A stretch of 6,825 nucleotides of DNA from RGIG1752 sp045650425 (lineage in GTDB: Bacteria; Bacillota_I; Bacilli_A; RF39; UBA660), in assembly GCA_045650425.1 (NCBI GenBank), contig JAZRRD010000029.1, positions 1 through 6,825 on the forward strand. The letters are read 5' to 3'. Every line of letters begins with the position of its first letter. The first letter of the stretch is position 1. Below, in pieces: positions 1 through 5,549 of this stretch. The position numbers were made by a program, and so were the translations under genes. Below the pieces are notes generated by a model that had not been told where the DNA came from, did not search any database, and was given only the letters and a program-made list of their open reading frames with translations.

Positions 1-57
1 ATTCCTTTTCTTTTTATATTATTTATTTTATTAACAGCCTCTGTTGTATTTGCATGT
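1..57 (+). other. Signal peptide remainder with lipoprotein-like cleavage site
   Basis: Translation from base 1 gives a run of Phe/Leu/Ile, then T-A-S-V-V-F-A-C, with Cys at codon 19 (55-57). Val at -3 and Ala at -1 fit a lipobox; Phe at -2 is unusual. Signal peptidase I cleavage after Ala18 (V-F-A) is the alternative, so lipidation is likely but not certain. The basic N-terminal region and start codon lie upstream of the window. Confidence 0.7.
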
Positions 58-3000
58 ACTCATTCTCCTAAACAGGATGAAGTTAAACCTATTGAACCAC
101 CAGTTCAAAATGAAGTGATTATTCCTGAAGAAAAGGAAGAGAAAAAAGAAGTTGTTAAAGAAGAAGTCAAGGTTGTAAAACCTAACAAAGTAAAACCTTC
201 TCCAAAACCAGAACCGTCAAAAGAATATAGTATTACATTTGATGCAAATGGTGGATATGGTAAAATGGAATCTATTATATGTAAAATAGATAATATTTGT
301 ACCTTAAACGAAAATAAATTTACAAAAGAAGGATATACATTTGTAGGTTGGTCGCAAGAAAAAGAAGGTATAGCAGATTTTCAAGATAAAGAAGAATTGG
401 AAAATTTGTCTTCTAAAAGTGGTGATATTATAACTCTATATGCTATATGGGAAGTTAATTCATATCAAATAACATTTTTAGATTATGATGAATCTATAAT
501 TCAACAAAGTGAATTAGATTATGATAGTGAAATTGTTATACCTGAAGATCCAATTAGAAAAGGTTATAACTTCACAGGGTGGGACAAAGAATTATCCACA
601 GTAAAAGAGGAATTAGTTATTACTGCTTTATATGATATTAATAGTTATGATATATCTTATCTATTAAATGGAGGAACGCTGAACGAAGCACCTCCTAATT
701 ATAATGTAGAAAGCGAAGATATAATAATTCCTTCTCCAGAAAAAATAGGTTATTCATTTATTGGATGGACAACATCAGATAATAAAGAACCTATAATAGA
801 TTATAAAATATCCACAGGTTCAGTTGATAATATAGAATTAGAAGCTAATTATGATGCTAATTCATATAACTTAATATTCAATTCAAAAGATAATAACGAT
901 TCTTTAATAAAAAGAGAAGTTAAATTTGATTCTGAATATGGCGAATTACCAGAAGTTGAAAAAGATGGTTATACATTTAATGGTTGGAAAAATTCTAGTG
1001 ATGAATATGTATCAAGTGATACTTTATATAATGTTCCTGAAGACATTAATTTATATGCTGAATGGAATTTAATTACTTATGATATTAACTATAACCTTAA
1101 TGGAGGAACGCTGGATGAAGCACCTCCTAGTTATAATGTAGAAAGTGAAGATATAATAATACCTTCACCAACAAAACAAGGTTATAATTTTATAGGATGG
1201 ACAACACCAGATAATAAAGAACCTATAATAGATTATAAAATATCCACAGGTTCCGTTGGTAATAAAGAATTGACTGCTAATTATGAACCTATATCTTATT
1301 ATATTTCTTATAATTCATCTGAAGGTCAAGGAGAAATGCAAAAACAAGAAATTATATATAATCAAACATCTAAATTAATTAAAAATCAATTTACAAAAGA
1401 AGGATACATCTTCTTAGGATGGACTACTTCAATTAATGGTGATGTGATATATAAAGATGAAGCAGAAATATATAATTTATCTTCTATTGATAATGAAGAA
1501 ATAACATTATATGCTAAATGGGAAATTATAAAGTTAGAAGTAAAATATTATGATTTGTTTGGTGCTTTATTAAAGAGTGAAACTGTTGATTATGGAAATA
1601 AATCAGTAGCACCTGAAGATCCTTTTATTGATGGTTATACTTTCACAGGATGGAATCCATCTATTGGTGTAATAAAAGAGGATACTATATATAAAGCACA
1701 ATATACTACTAATGAATATACAATTAAGTATAATCTTAATACTGGTAAAAATGATGATGCTAAAGAAATTAAATATAATGTAGAATCTGATGCAATAACA
1801 TTACCGACACCAACACGAACAGGATATACATTCTTGGGTTGGTCTGGAAGCAATGGTTTAAAACCACAATTAGAAGTAGTCATTCGTAAAGGTTCTGTTG
1901 GTAATAAAACTTACAAAGCAAATTGGACATCTAATCCTTATAAAGTAAGTTTAAATGCGAATGGTGGTGTTGTAGAAGAAGACTATATTATGATTTCTTA
2001 TAATAGTTTATATGGTACTATACCATCTCCATCAAGAGTTGGTTATACTTTTGAGGGATGGTATTATAACGACACATTGATAACTGATGATAGTTTACAA
2101 AACAAAGAACATGATCATGAGTTAGTTGCTAAATGGAAAGTTATTAATTATGGTATTAGTTATGAGTTGAATGGTGGTTCAGCGTCTTCTTTAGTAAATA
2201 TTTATAATATTGAAACAGAAACATTTACTTTACCTATACCTACTAAAAAAGGTTATAAATTTTTAGGATGGACTGGAAGTAATGGAAGTACACCATCAAC
2301 AAATGTAAGTATAGTTAAAGGTAGTGTAGGAGAAAAATCATATACTGCAAATTGGGAAATTATTACTTATAATATCTCTTATGATTTAGGTGGTGGTTCT
2401 ACATCATCATTAACTAAAACTTATAATGTAGAATCTAATACAATAACATTACCAACACCATCAAGAACAGGATATACATTCTTAGGTTGGTCTGGAAGTA
2501 ATGGAAACACACCATCAACAAGTGTAAGTATAGCAAAAGGTAGTACAGGCGATAAGTCATATACTGCAAATTGGAAAGTAATACAATACGATATAACTTA
2601 TAACTTAGCTGGAGGTTCAGCATCACCATTACAAACAAGTTATAATGTTGAAAGCAATTCATTTACTTTACCAACACCATCAAGAACAGGATATACCTTT
2701 ACAGGATGGTCTGGTACTGGATTAAGTTCAACATCAAAAAATGTGACTGTAAGTAAAGGTTCAACAGGAAATAGAAGTTATACAGCAAATTGGTCTGTTA
2801 ATTATTATACTGTTAATTATTACGTTCAAGGTTCATTATGGGCTACACGTTCAGTTGCATATAATACAACACCTGAAAATCTAAATGCTCAAAGTGCTTT
2901 AGATATTTATCATAAATTTAATTCTTGGGATGGTTGGGTTGATAAGATGCCAACTAATACAGTTAATTTATATGCTAATATTACAGAGTCTTATTGTATG

Positions 3001-3300
3001 TTGATGACTGGACACGGACCTTATGGAAACGCTGAAGGATTGTTAAATGTATTTAAGTCTGCTGGATGGACTGGAAGGATAGAAGAAGCACCATCTGCTC
3101 CAGGACAATACTGGGTAGTCACAGATTATACATTAACAAGGGCACAAGCAGATATTCAAAAGGACTATATAGCAAACCATACTAATTATACTAATTACAA
3201 CTTCCCATACTTATATTGGGTTGCTGTATCATGTACTAATGGTATTGGTGATACTTGGACAAGAGGAGTAGGAACTAAGAAGTTTACTAGTCAATATTAA
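1..3300 (+). CDS. Large cell-surface InlB-B-repeat (Flg_new type) lipoprotein, 5' end missing
   Basis: The reading frame is open from base 1, so the gene starts upstream; the GTG at 115 is internal and not the start. The window holds 1099 residues plus TAA. Order: hydrophobic signal-peptide end (1-18) with Cys at 19; a flexible Glu/Lys/Pro linker (20-74); thirteen repeats of 61-79 residues (75-996), most with N-G-G near the start, a central G-Y-x-F-x-G-W and a closing Y-x-A-x-W; then a C-terminal domain (997-1099). Such repeats are known from Listeria internalin B and many Gram-positive surface proteins, where they act as rod-like stalks or adhesion modules. No LPxTG sorting signal or C-terminal membrane anchor is present, so anchoring would be by the N-terminal lipid. 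I infer an exported stalk that presents the C-terminal domain away from the cell. The gene 13 nt downstream suggests co-transcription. Ligand unknown. Confidence 0.93.
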   Translation: MPFLFILFILLTASVVFACTHSPKQDEVKPIEPPVQNEVIIPEEKEEKKEVVKEEVKVVKPNKVKPSPKPEPSKEYSITFDANGGYGKMESIICKIDNICTLNENKFTKEGYTFVGWSQEKEGIADFQDKEELENLSSKSGDIITLYAIWEVNSYQITFLDYDESIIQQSELDYDSEIVIPEDPIRKGYNFTGWDKELSTVKEELVITALYDINSYDISYLLNGGTLNEAPPNYNVESEDIIIPSPEKIGYSFIGWTTSDNKEPIIDYKISTGSVDNIELEANYDANSYNLIFNSKDNNDSLIKREVKFDSEYGELPEVEKDGYTFNGWKNSSDEYVSSDTLYNVPEDINLYAEWNLITYDINYNLNGGTLDEAPPSYNVESEDIIIPSPTKQGYNFIGWTTPDNKEPIIDYKISTGSVGNKELTANYEPISYYISYNSSEGQGEMQKQEIIYNQTSKLIKNQFTKEGYIFLGWTTSINGDVIYKDEAEIYNLSSIDNEEITLYAKWEIIKLEVKYYDLFGALLKSETVDYGNKSVAPEDPFIDGYTFTGWNPSIGVIKEDTIYKAQYTTNEYTIKYNLNTGKNDDAKEIKYNVESDAITLPTPTRTGYTFLGWSGSNGLKPQLEVVIRKGSVGNKTYKANWTSNPYKVSLNANGGVVEEDYIMISYNSLYGTIPSPSRVGYTFEGWYYNDTLITDDSLQNKEHDHELVAKWKVINYGISYELNGGSASSLVNIYNIETETFTLPIPTKKGYKFLGWTGSNGSTPSTNVSIVKGSVGEKSYTANWEIITYNISYDLGGGSTSSLTKTYNVESNTITLPTPSRTGYTFLGWSGSNGNTPSTSVSIAKGSTGDKSYTANWKVIQYDITYNLAGGSASPLQTSYNVESNSFTLPTPSRTGYTFTGWSGTGLSSTSKNVTVSKGSTGNRSYTANWSVNYYTVNYYVQGSLWATRSVAYNTTPENLNAQSALDIYHKFNSWDGWVDKMPTNTVNLYANITESYCMLMTGHGPYGNAEGLLNVFKSAGWTGRIEEAPSAPGQYWVVTDYTLTRAQADIQKDYIANHTNYTNYNFPYLYWVAVSCTNGIGDTWTRGVGTKKFTSQY
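223..1293 (+). repeat. Higher-order repeat unit 1 (modules A-B-C-D-C)
   Basis: Five modules of 237, 183, 219, 213 and 219 bp total 1071 bp (357 codons). The unit has the same class order and exactly the same total length as the one that follows it directly. The protein copies are diverged, so the duplication is old, although individual modules have been homogenised (see the 46-bp repeat). Confidence 0.8.
776..821 (+). repeat. 46-bp exact direct repeat, copy 1 (copy 2 at 1208-1253)
   Basis: Bases 776-821 in module 3 are identical to 1208-1253 in module 5, encoding the D-N-K-E-P-I-I-D-Y-K-I-S-T-G-S segment. Similar near-identity occurs earlier in both modules around the G-G-T-L motif (about 667-730 and 1099-1162). 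This is far closer than between other C modules and points to recent gene conversion or slippage between modules 3 and 5. Confidence 0.9.
1294..2364 (+). repeat. Higher-order repeat unit 2 (modules A-B-C-D-C)
   Basis: Five modules of 237, 183, 222, 210 and 219 bp again total 1071 bp. The +3 in the third module and -3 in the fourth cancel. It is followed by two further C modules (2365-2583 and 2584-2802) that closely resemble the last C module of this unit, as if the array grew at its 3' end by single-module duplication. Confidence 0.8.
2989..3297 (+). other. C-terminal domain of the surface protein, possibly SPOR-like
   Basis: About 103 residues (997-1099) with no B-repeat motif. The predicted order is a strand (C-M-L-M-T-G), a helix after G-P-Y-G-N-A-E, a strand, then Q-Y-W-V-V followed by a helix starting T-R-A-Q-A-D, and a last strand (L-Y-W-V-A-V). 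A helix beginning N-A-E, a G-x-Y/W-x-V strand and a second helix beginning R-A-Q/E-A are typical of SPOR peptidoglycan-binding domains, but this is pattern matching by eye. Two Cys (999 and 1078) lie in the domain. Its base composition is slightly less AT-rich than the repeats. Confidence 0.4.
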
Positions 3301-3313
3301 GGATGGTGAATAT

Positions 3314-3721
3314 ATGCGAAGATTAGGAAATTTGCAAAACTCCATATATAAAACTAAATATAGAGAATTATATAAGATAATATTTACTGCTGATATAGAT
3401 AGAATAGCAGACCACTCAAATTGGCTTCATAAAGGAGAAAAAAACTATGTTGAAGTAAATAGACCTTTATGGATAGTAATGGAAAGTAAAAAGATTAATA
3501 AAAGAATATGGATTAGTCATGAGTGGGGTGATTTAAAAATTGACACAGCTCAGTTAGATTTAGATGTAGATAGTAAGGAGTATCATGAGAGTTATCAGCG
3601 ATACTCCTTTTCTAATCAAAGAGATTTATGTAGTAAATTAAAAGAATTATTAGAACCTTGTTTAAAAGAAGAAAAAGAACAAGAAGAGATAGAAAAAGAT
3701 ATTGTAGAAGATATGTATTAA
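3314..3721 (+). CDS. Hypothetical protein, 135 aa, paralogue of the next gene
   Basis: Function not recognised. ATG at 3314 is preceded by AAGGA (3299-3303), which overlaps the stop of the surface-protein gene, so the two are probably translated from one message. The protein is soluble-looking, with no signal or membrane segment. Landmarks: basic N-terminus M-R-R-L, E-L-Y, D-I-D at 27-29, I-W-I-S at 65-68, Y-S-F at 97-99, then a helix and a very acidic/Lys-rich tail (about 115-135) likely to be helical. The neighbouring 3739-4080 product has the same landmarks at nearly the same positions, so the pair arose by tandem duplication. This copy carries about 12 extra residues between I-W-I-S and Y-S-F and the longer tail. 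Its coding sequence contains a 10-bp inverted repeat (3575-3609). Confidence 0.85.
   Translation: MRRLGNLQNSIYKTKYRELYKIIFTADIDRIADHSNWLHKGEKNYVEVNRPLWIVMESKKINKRIWISHEWGDLKIDTAQLDLDVDSKEYHESYQRYSFSNQRDLCSKLKELLEPCLKEEKEQEEIEKDIVEDMY
3575..3609 (+). repeat. 10-bp inverted repeat (hairpin) inside a coding region
   Basis: AAGGAGTATC (3575-3584) and GATACTCCTT (3600-3609) are perfect reverse complements separated by 15 nt, and the right arm runs into TTTTCT. As RNA this is a fairly stable stem for such AT-rich sequence. The left arm contains an SD-like AAGGAG that would be buried. It lies in the gene, so it may act as a weak attenuator or mRNA processing site, or may be incidental. Confidence 0.5.
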
Positions 3722-3726
3722 CGAAT

Positions 3727-3731
3727 GGAGG
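3727..3731 (+). promoter_or_regulatory. Ribosome binding site that fixes a TTG start at 3739
   Basis: GGAGG is followed by 7 nt and then TTG at 3739. It lies just after the stop of the previous gene (3721) and decides the start of the next one over the earlier in-frame TTG at 3658, which has no such site and would overlap the upstream gene by 64 nt. Confidence 0.85.
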
Positions 3732-3738
3732 AATAAAA

Positions 3739-4080
3739 TTGAAAAGATTAGAACAATTAAAAAATAAGGAGTTTAATCCTAAATTTGAAGAACTTTATAC
3801 TTTTTTATATAGTACCGATATAGACCATATTTTTGATTTTGAAAAGTATACAAAAGATGGTGAATTAAATATTGATATAAGGCATATTGATAAAAGACGC
3901 TCTATAAAAATAAAGCAACTTTCTGGTGATTATGTAATCTGGATTAGTAATTGGATAAAAAAAATAGGAGAATGTGAATATGCAAAAGAAGAATTTTATT
4001 CATTTAAAAAACTATCAGACTTAGTTGTTGTATTAAATGAAATATTAAATGATTTTGAAAAAAATCATAGCTTAGTATAA
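3739..4080 (+). CDS. Hypothetical protein, 113 aa, paralogue of the preceding gene
   Basis: Function not recognised. The start is taken as TTG 3739 because of the GGAGG at 3727-3731 and because this places D-I-D at residues 27-29, exactly as in the upstream paralogue. The longer in-frame version from 3658 only adds a Lys/Arg-rich stretch read out of frame from the previous gene. Shared landmarks: M-K-R-L / M-R-R-L start, E-L-Y, D-I-D, G-E-x-N, I-W-I-S (67-70 here), [E/Q]-x-Y-S-F (Y87-F89 here) and a terminal amphipathic helix with E-I-L. It lacks the long charged tail of its neighbour. No membrane segment, so it is probably cytoplasmic. Two diverged copies side by side could form a heterodimer, but that is conjecture. 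Confidence 0.83.
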   Translation: MKRLEQLKNKEFNPKFEELYTFLYSTDIDHIFDFEKYTKDGELNIDIRHIDKRRSIKIKQLSGDYVIWISNWIKKIGECEYAKEEFYSFKKLSDLVVVLNEILNDFEKNHSLV

Positions 4081-4091
4081 GGGGATTATAT

Positions 4092-4223
4092 ATGATTAAA
4101 ACAATATTAATTATTTTATTAATTATTTTTATTTTATTCCTTCTTTTATTTTTATATTCTTGTTGTGTCATTTCTAGTAGATGCTCAAGAGAGGAGGAAA
4201 AGCGTAGTGAACTTTACAAATGA
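4092..4223 (+). CDS. Small single-pass membrane protein, 43 aa
   Basis: ATG 4092 has a good site (AAGGGG, 4079-4084, 7 nt spacing) that overlaps the stop of the previous gene. The product is a short start (M-I-K-T), about 18 consecutive Ile/Leu/Phe residues (5-21), then Y-S-C-C and a Cys/Arg/Glu/Lys-rich tail ending at TGA 4221-4223. Positive charges concentrate after the membrane segment (R30, R33, K37, R38), which favours a cytoplasmic C-terminus. L-Y-S-C at 21-24 also faintly resembles a lipobox, in which case the tail would be outside. The end overlaps the next gene by 17 nt and carries that gene's ribosome binding site, suggesting translational coupling. Small hydrophobic proteins like this occur in phage and conjugation regions, but no function can be assigned. 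Confidence 0.7.
   Translation: MIKTILIILLIIFILFLLLFLYSCCVISSRCSREEEKRSELYK
4193..4197 (+). promoter_or_regulatory. Ribosome binding site that fixes a GTG start at 4207
   Basis: GGAGG is followed by 9 nt and then GTG at 4207. The other in-frame GTG (4165) is preceded only by T-rich sequence coding for the membrane segment of the small upstream ORF, with no ribosome binding site. Confidence 0.8.
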
Positions 4224-4629
4224 ATGGATAGAAGAAAAAATATTAAAAAAACCGACTAATAAAAACTACGAAGATTATCCAAATCAAATGAAAAAAGAAT
4301 TAGAAATACAGGCAAAAAAATTTGATTTTGAAATTTTTTCATATACTAAGGATCATTATTTAATGGCAGCAGTATTAAAAGATAAAAATGAAGATAGATT
4401 CATATCTGTAATGACTAGGGAACTATCTTGTTTCAAAGATCGTATGTATAGAGGTGTAGAGCTTCGTTATATGAAAAATGCAAAAATGGCAAGTAGAACA
4501 GTAGTCACAAGTGTTTCTTGGAATGAAATAGGTATAACTGCTAGAAGAATACTTGAATGTAGAAAAAATTTAGAAAAACGTAATGAAGAAGATAGAAAGC
4601 AACAAGAATTAGAAGAATTAGAAAGGTAA
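4207..4629 (+). CDS. Hypothetical protein, 140 aa, with charged helical tail
   Basis: Function not recognised. GTG 4207 is chosen over GTG 4165 because of the GGAGG at 4193-4197; the extra 14 codons would lie entirely within the preceding small gene. The protein is soluble-looking: N-terminal helical charged part, a central likely beta-rich part (E-I-F-S-Y-T-K-D-H-Y-L-M and F-I-S-V-M-T-R-E-L), then R-G-V-E-L-R-Y and a long C-terminal helix (about 110-140) rich in Arg, Glu and Gln that could be a coiled coil. The 17-nt overlap with the membrane micro-ORF suggests coupled synthesis and perhaps a joint role. Its last residues (L-E-R) resemble those of the next gene (M-E-R), and both end GAA AGG before the stop. 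Confidence 0.82.
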   Translation: MNFTNEWIEEKILKKPTNKNYEDYPNQMKKELEIQAKKFDFEIFSYTKDHYLMAAVLKDKNEDRFISVMTRELSCFKDRMYRGVELRYMKNAKMASRTVVTSVSWNEIGITARRILECRKNLEKRNEEDRKQQELEELER

Positions 4630-4645
4630 TATTTTTTTAAAATCA

Positions 4646-4665
4646 TTGTTTACTAGTGTAAACAA
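4646..4665 (+). promoter_or_regulatory. Perfect 8-bp inverted repeat, possible operator or RNA hairpin
   Basis: TTGTTTAC and GTAAACAA flank a 4-nt TAGT, within the only gap longer than 20 nt in the window (4630-4679). The 20-bp symmetrical site just upstream of the ribosome binding site at 4670-4675 suits a dimeric repressor operator. As RNA it is a weak AT-rich stem with no following U-run, so a terminator is unlikely. I see no convincing -35/-10 pair in the gap. Confidence 0.45.
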
Positions 4666-4669
4666 AAGA

Positions 4670-4675
4670 AAGGAG
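4670..4675 (+). promoter_or_regulatory. Ribosome binding site for the 288-aa gene
   Basis: AAGGAG lies 4 nt before ATG 4680, slightly closer than usual. It sits directly after the inverted repeat, so protein binding or hairpin formation there could affect initiation. Confidence 0.75.
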
Positions 4676-4679
4676 TAAT

Positions 4680-5546
4680 ATGAAGAATCATATTGAAATA
4701 ATAAAGAAAGATAAGAAAATAAAAATATATGGTAATCAAGCTACTATTGATAGTGCTATTTCATTTATTGAAAATCTGGATTTAACAGGAATAGAAGAAA
4801 AAGATAGATTAATAATTCAAAGATGTATAGATGATAACAAAATAGGTGCAACAATTTTATATGATGGTAATACAGTTTATTCTTTCAACAAAATTGTGGA
4901 TAAATATAAAAAACTCCAAAAGAGTGAAGATTTTATGCACTTATCTGATGACTTATATAAGTTTTTTACTAACGCTTGTGGTGATATAGCACATTACGAT
5001 ATAGTCGGATATGCTCATTACTACGATAATAGTTTTAGAAAATTTGAAGAGGACTTTCTTCAACATTGTGATTGTAATGATAGATTTTCTGATGTGAAAA
5101 GAATTTTCAAAAAACTTAAAATTGGAAAATTTTATGAAGACAGAGATAAAATAGATATTAATAAATTAAGTAAGAAAGATTTAAAAAATATTATTAAACA
5201 ATGTGGATGGGATGTGCTTGAAAAAGATAATCTTTGGCAACTATCAATAGGTATAAATCCAGAAATGAGATTTTGTTTTCAACTTGATACATCATCATTA
5301 CAATCTAAAGATATATTTTATTGTATTATAAGATATTGTGTTAAATTTGATGTAGATGAATATATTGATACCATTGTAAAAGAGAGAGGTGAAAGTAAAT
5401 CTCCAACAATAAGAAGCATTGTTAATAATACAGATATTATTTATTCTCAATTAAAACAATTTGCCCTTGATTTATCATATTATGTTAGATTAGCAGCTCA
5501 GAATTTAATTGAAAAAGAAGAAGACGAAATAGAAATGGAAAGGTAG
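4680..5546 (+). CDS. Hypothetical protein, 288 aa, upstream of primase
   Basis: Function not recognised. ATG 4680 follows AAGGAG. No signal peptide or membrane segment, so probably cytoplasmic. Visible landmarks: a Lys/Ile-rich start; residues 91-125 with an aromatic-rich stretch containing A-C-G-D-I-A-H-Y (99-106) and then H-Y-Y-D-N-S and R-K-F; H-C-D-C at 129-132; K-L-S-K-K-D-L-K-N and C-G-W-D-V-L in the middle; Y-C-I-I-R-Y-C-like Cys/aromatic segments further on; and an acidic tail ending M-E-R. The spaced His and Cys could bind metal, but no known zinc motif is clear. It ends at TAG 5544-5546, a few bases before the primase and in the same frame, so it is very likely co-translated and may act in replication of the same element. 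A partner of the primase is a guess from position only. Confidence 0.85.
   Translation: MKNHIEIIKKDKKIKIYGNQATIDSAISFIENLDLTGIEEKDRLIIQRCIDDNKIGATILYDGNTVYSFNKIVDKYKKLQKSEDFMHLSDDLYKFFTNACGDIAHYDIVGYAHYYDNSFRKFEEDFLQHCDCNDRFSDVKRIFKKLKIGKFYEDRDKIDINKLSKKDLKNIIKQCGWDVLEKDNLWQLSIGINPEMRFCFQLDTSSLQSKDIFYCIIRYCVKFDVDEYIDTIVKERGESKSPTIRSIVNNTDIIYSQLKQFALDLSYYVRLAAQNLIEKEEDEIEMER
5537..5543 (+). promoter_or_regulatory. Probable ribosome binding site of the primase gene
   Basis: GGAAAGG lies in the last codons of the upstream gene, 6 nt before ATA 5550 and 12 nt before ATT 5556. It is the best purine-rich site near the primase N-terminus, and its spacing favours ATA as initiator over ATT, CTG 5562 or TTG 5604. 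Confidence 0.45.
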
Positions 5547-5549
5547 GCG

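Larger units (their letters stand above)
223..2988 (+). repeat. Array of 13 InlB-B/Flg_new repeat modules
   Basis: Module starts are 223, 460, 643, 862, 1075, 1294, 1531, 1714, 1936, 2146, 2365, 2584 and 2803, with the array ending at 2988. By length and internal motifs they fall into four classes. A (79 aa, F-T-K-E-G-Y and L-S-S) is modules 1 and 6. B (61-62 aa; modules 2 and 7 share P-E-D-P) is 2, 7 and a diverged 13. C (73-74 aa, Y-N-V-E-S or similar, then K-G/T-G-S-V/T-G) is 3, 5, 8, 10, 11 and 12. D (70-71 aa, Y-G-x-[LI]-P) is 4 and 9. The order is A-B-C-D-C, A-B-C-D-C, C-C-B'. Module 13 has lost the G-Y-x-F-x-G-W core and may be a transition into the terminal domain. Confidence 0.9.

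Noticed and set aside
1635..1883. 82-codon open frame on the - strand
   Set aside because: It lies wholly inside the repeat-coding region, opposite a strongly supported protein, has no ribosome binding site and gives a low-complexity product. It is a shadow frame.
2435..2662. 75-codon open frame on the - strand
   Set aside because: It lies opposite modules 11-12; its Leu/Tyr-rich product mirrors the repeat sequence of the + strand.
223..2988. CRISPR or DNA-level satellite array
   Set aside because: The periodicity (61-79 codons) is in the protein, modules are mostly diverged at DNA level, and there are no short identical repeats with unique spacers.
3539..3544. TTGACA, a -35-like hexamer
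   Set aside because: It lies within a coding region, and I found no well-spaced -10 hexamer leading to a gene start.
3658..3738. Upstream extension of the second paralogue from TTG 3658
   Set aside because: It overlaps the previous gene out of frame, has a Lys/Arg-rich nonsense sequence and no ribosome binding site. TTG 3739 with GGAGG aligns with the paralogue from residue 1.
4165..4206. Upstream extension of the 140-aa gene from GTG 4165
   Set aside because: The upstream sequence is T-rich and codes the membrane segment of the small ORF; a strong GGAGG precedes GTG 4207 instead.
4646..4665. Rho-independent terminator
   Set aside because: The stem is AT-rich and followed by A-rich sequence, with no U tract on the + strand.
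5544..5546. Genome-wide TAG recoding (TAG = Gln), as in some gut phages
   Set aside because: TAG is in frame at only this one place in over 6 kb of coding sequence, and Gln is written CAA (rarely CAG) throughout. A local effect is more likely than a recoded genome.
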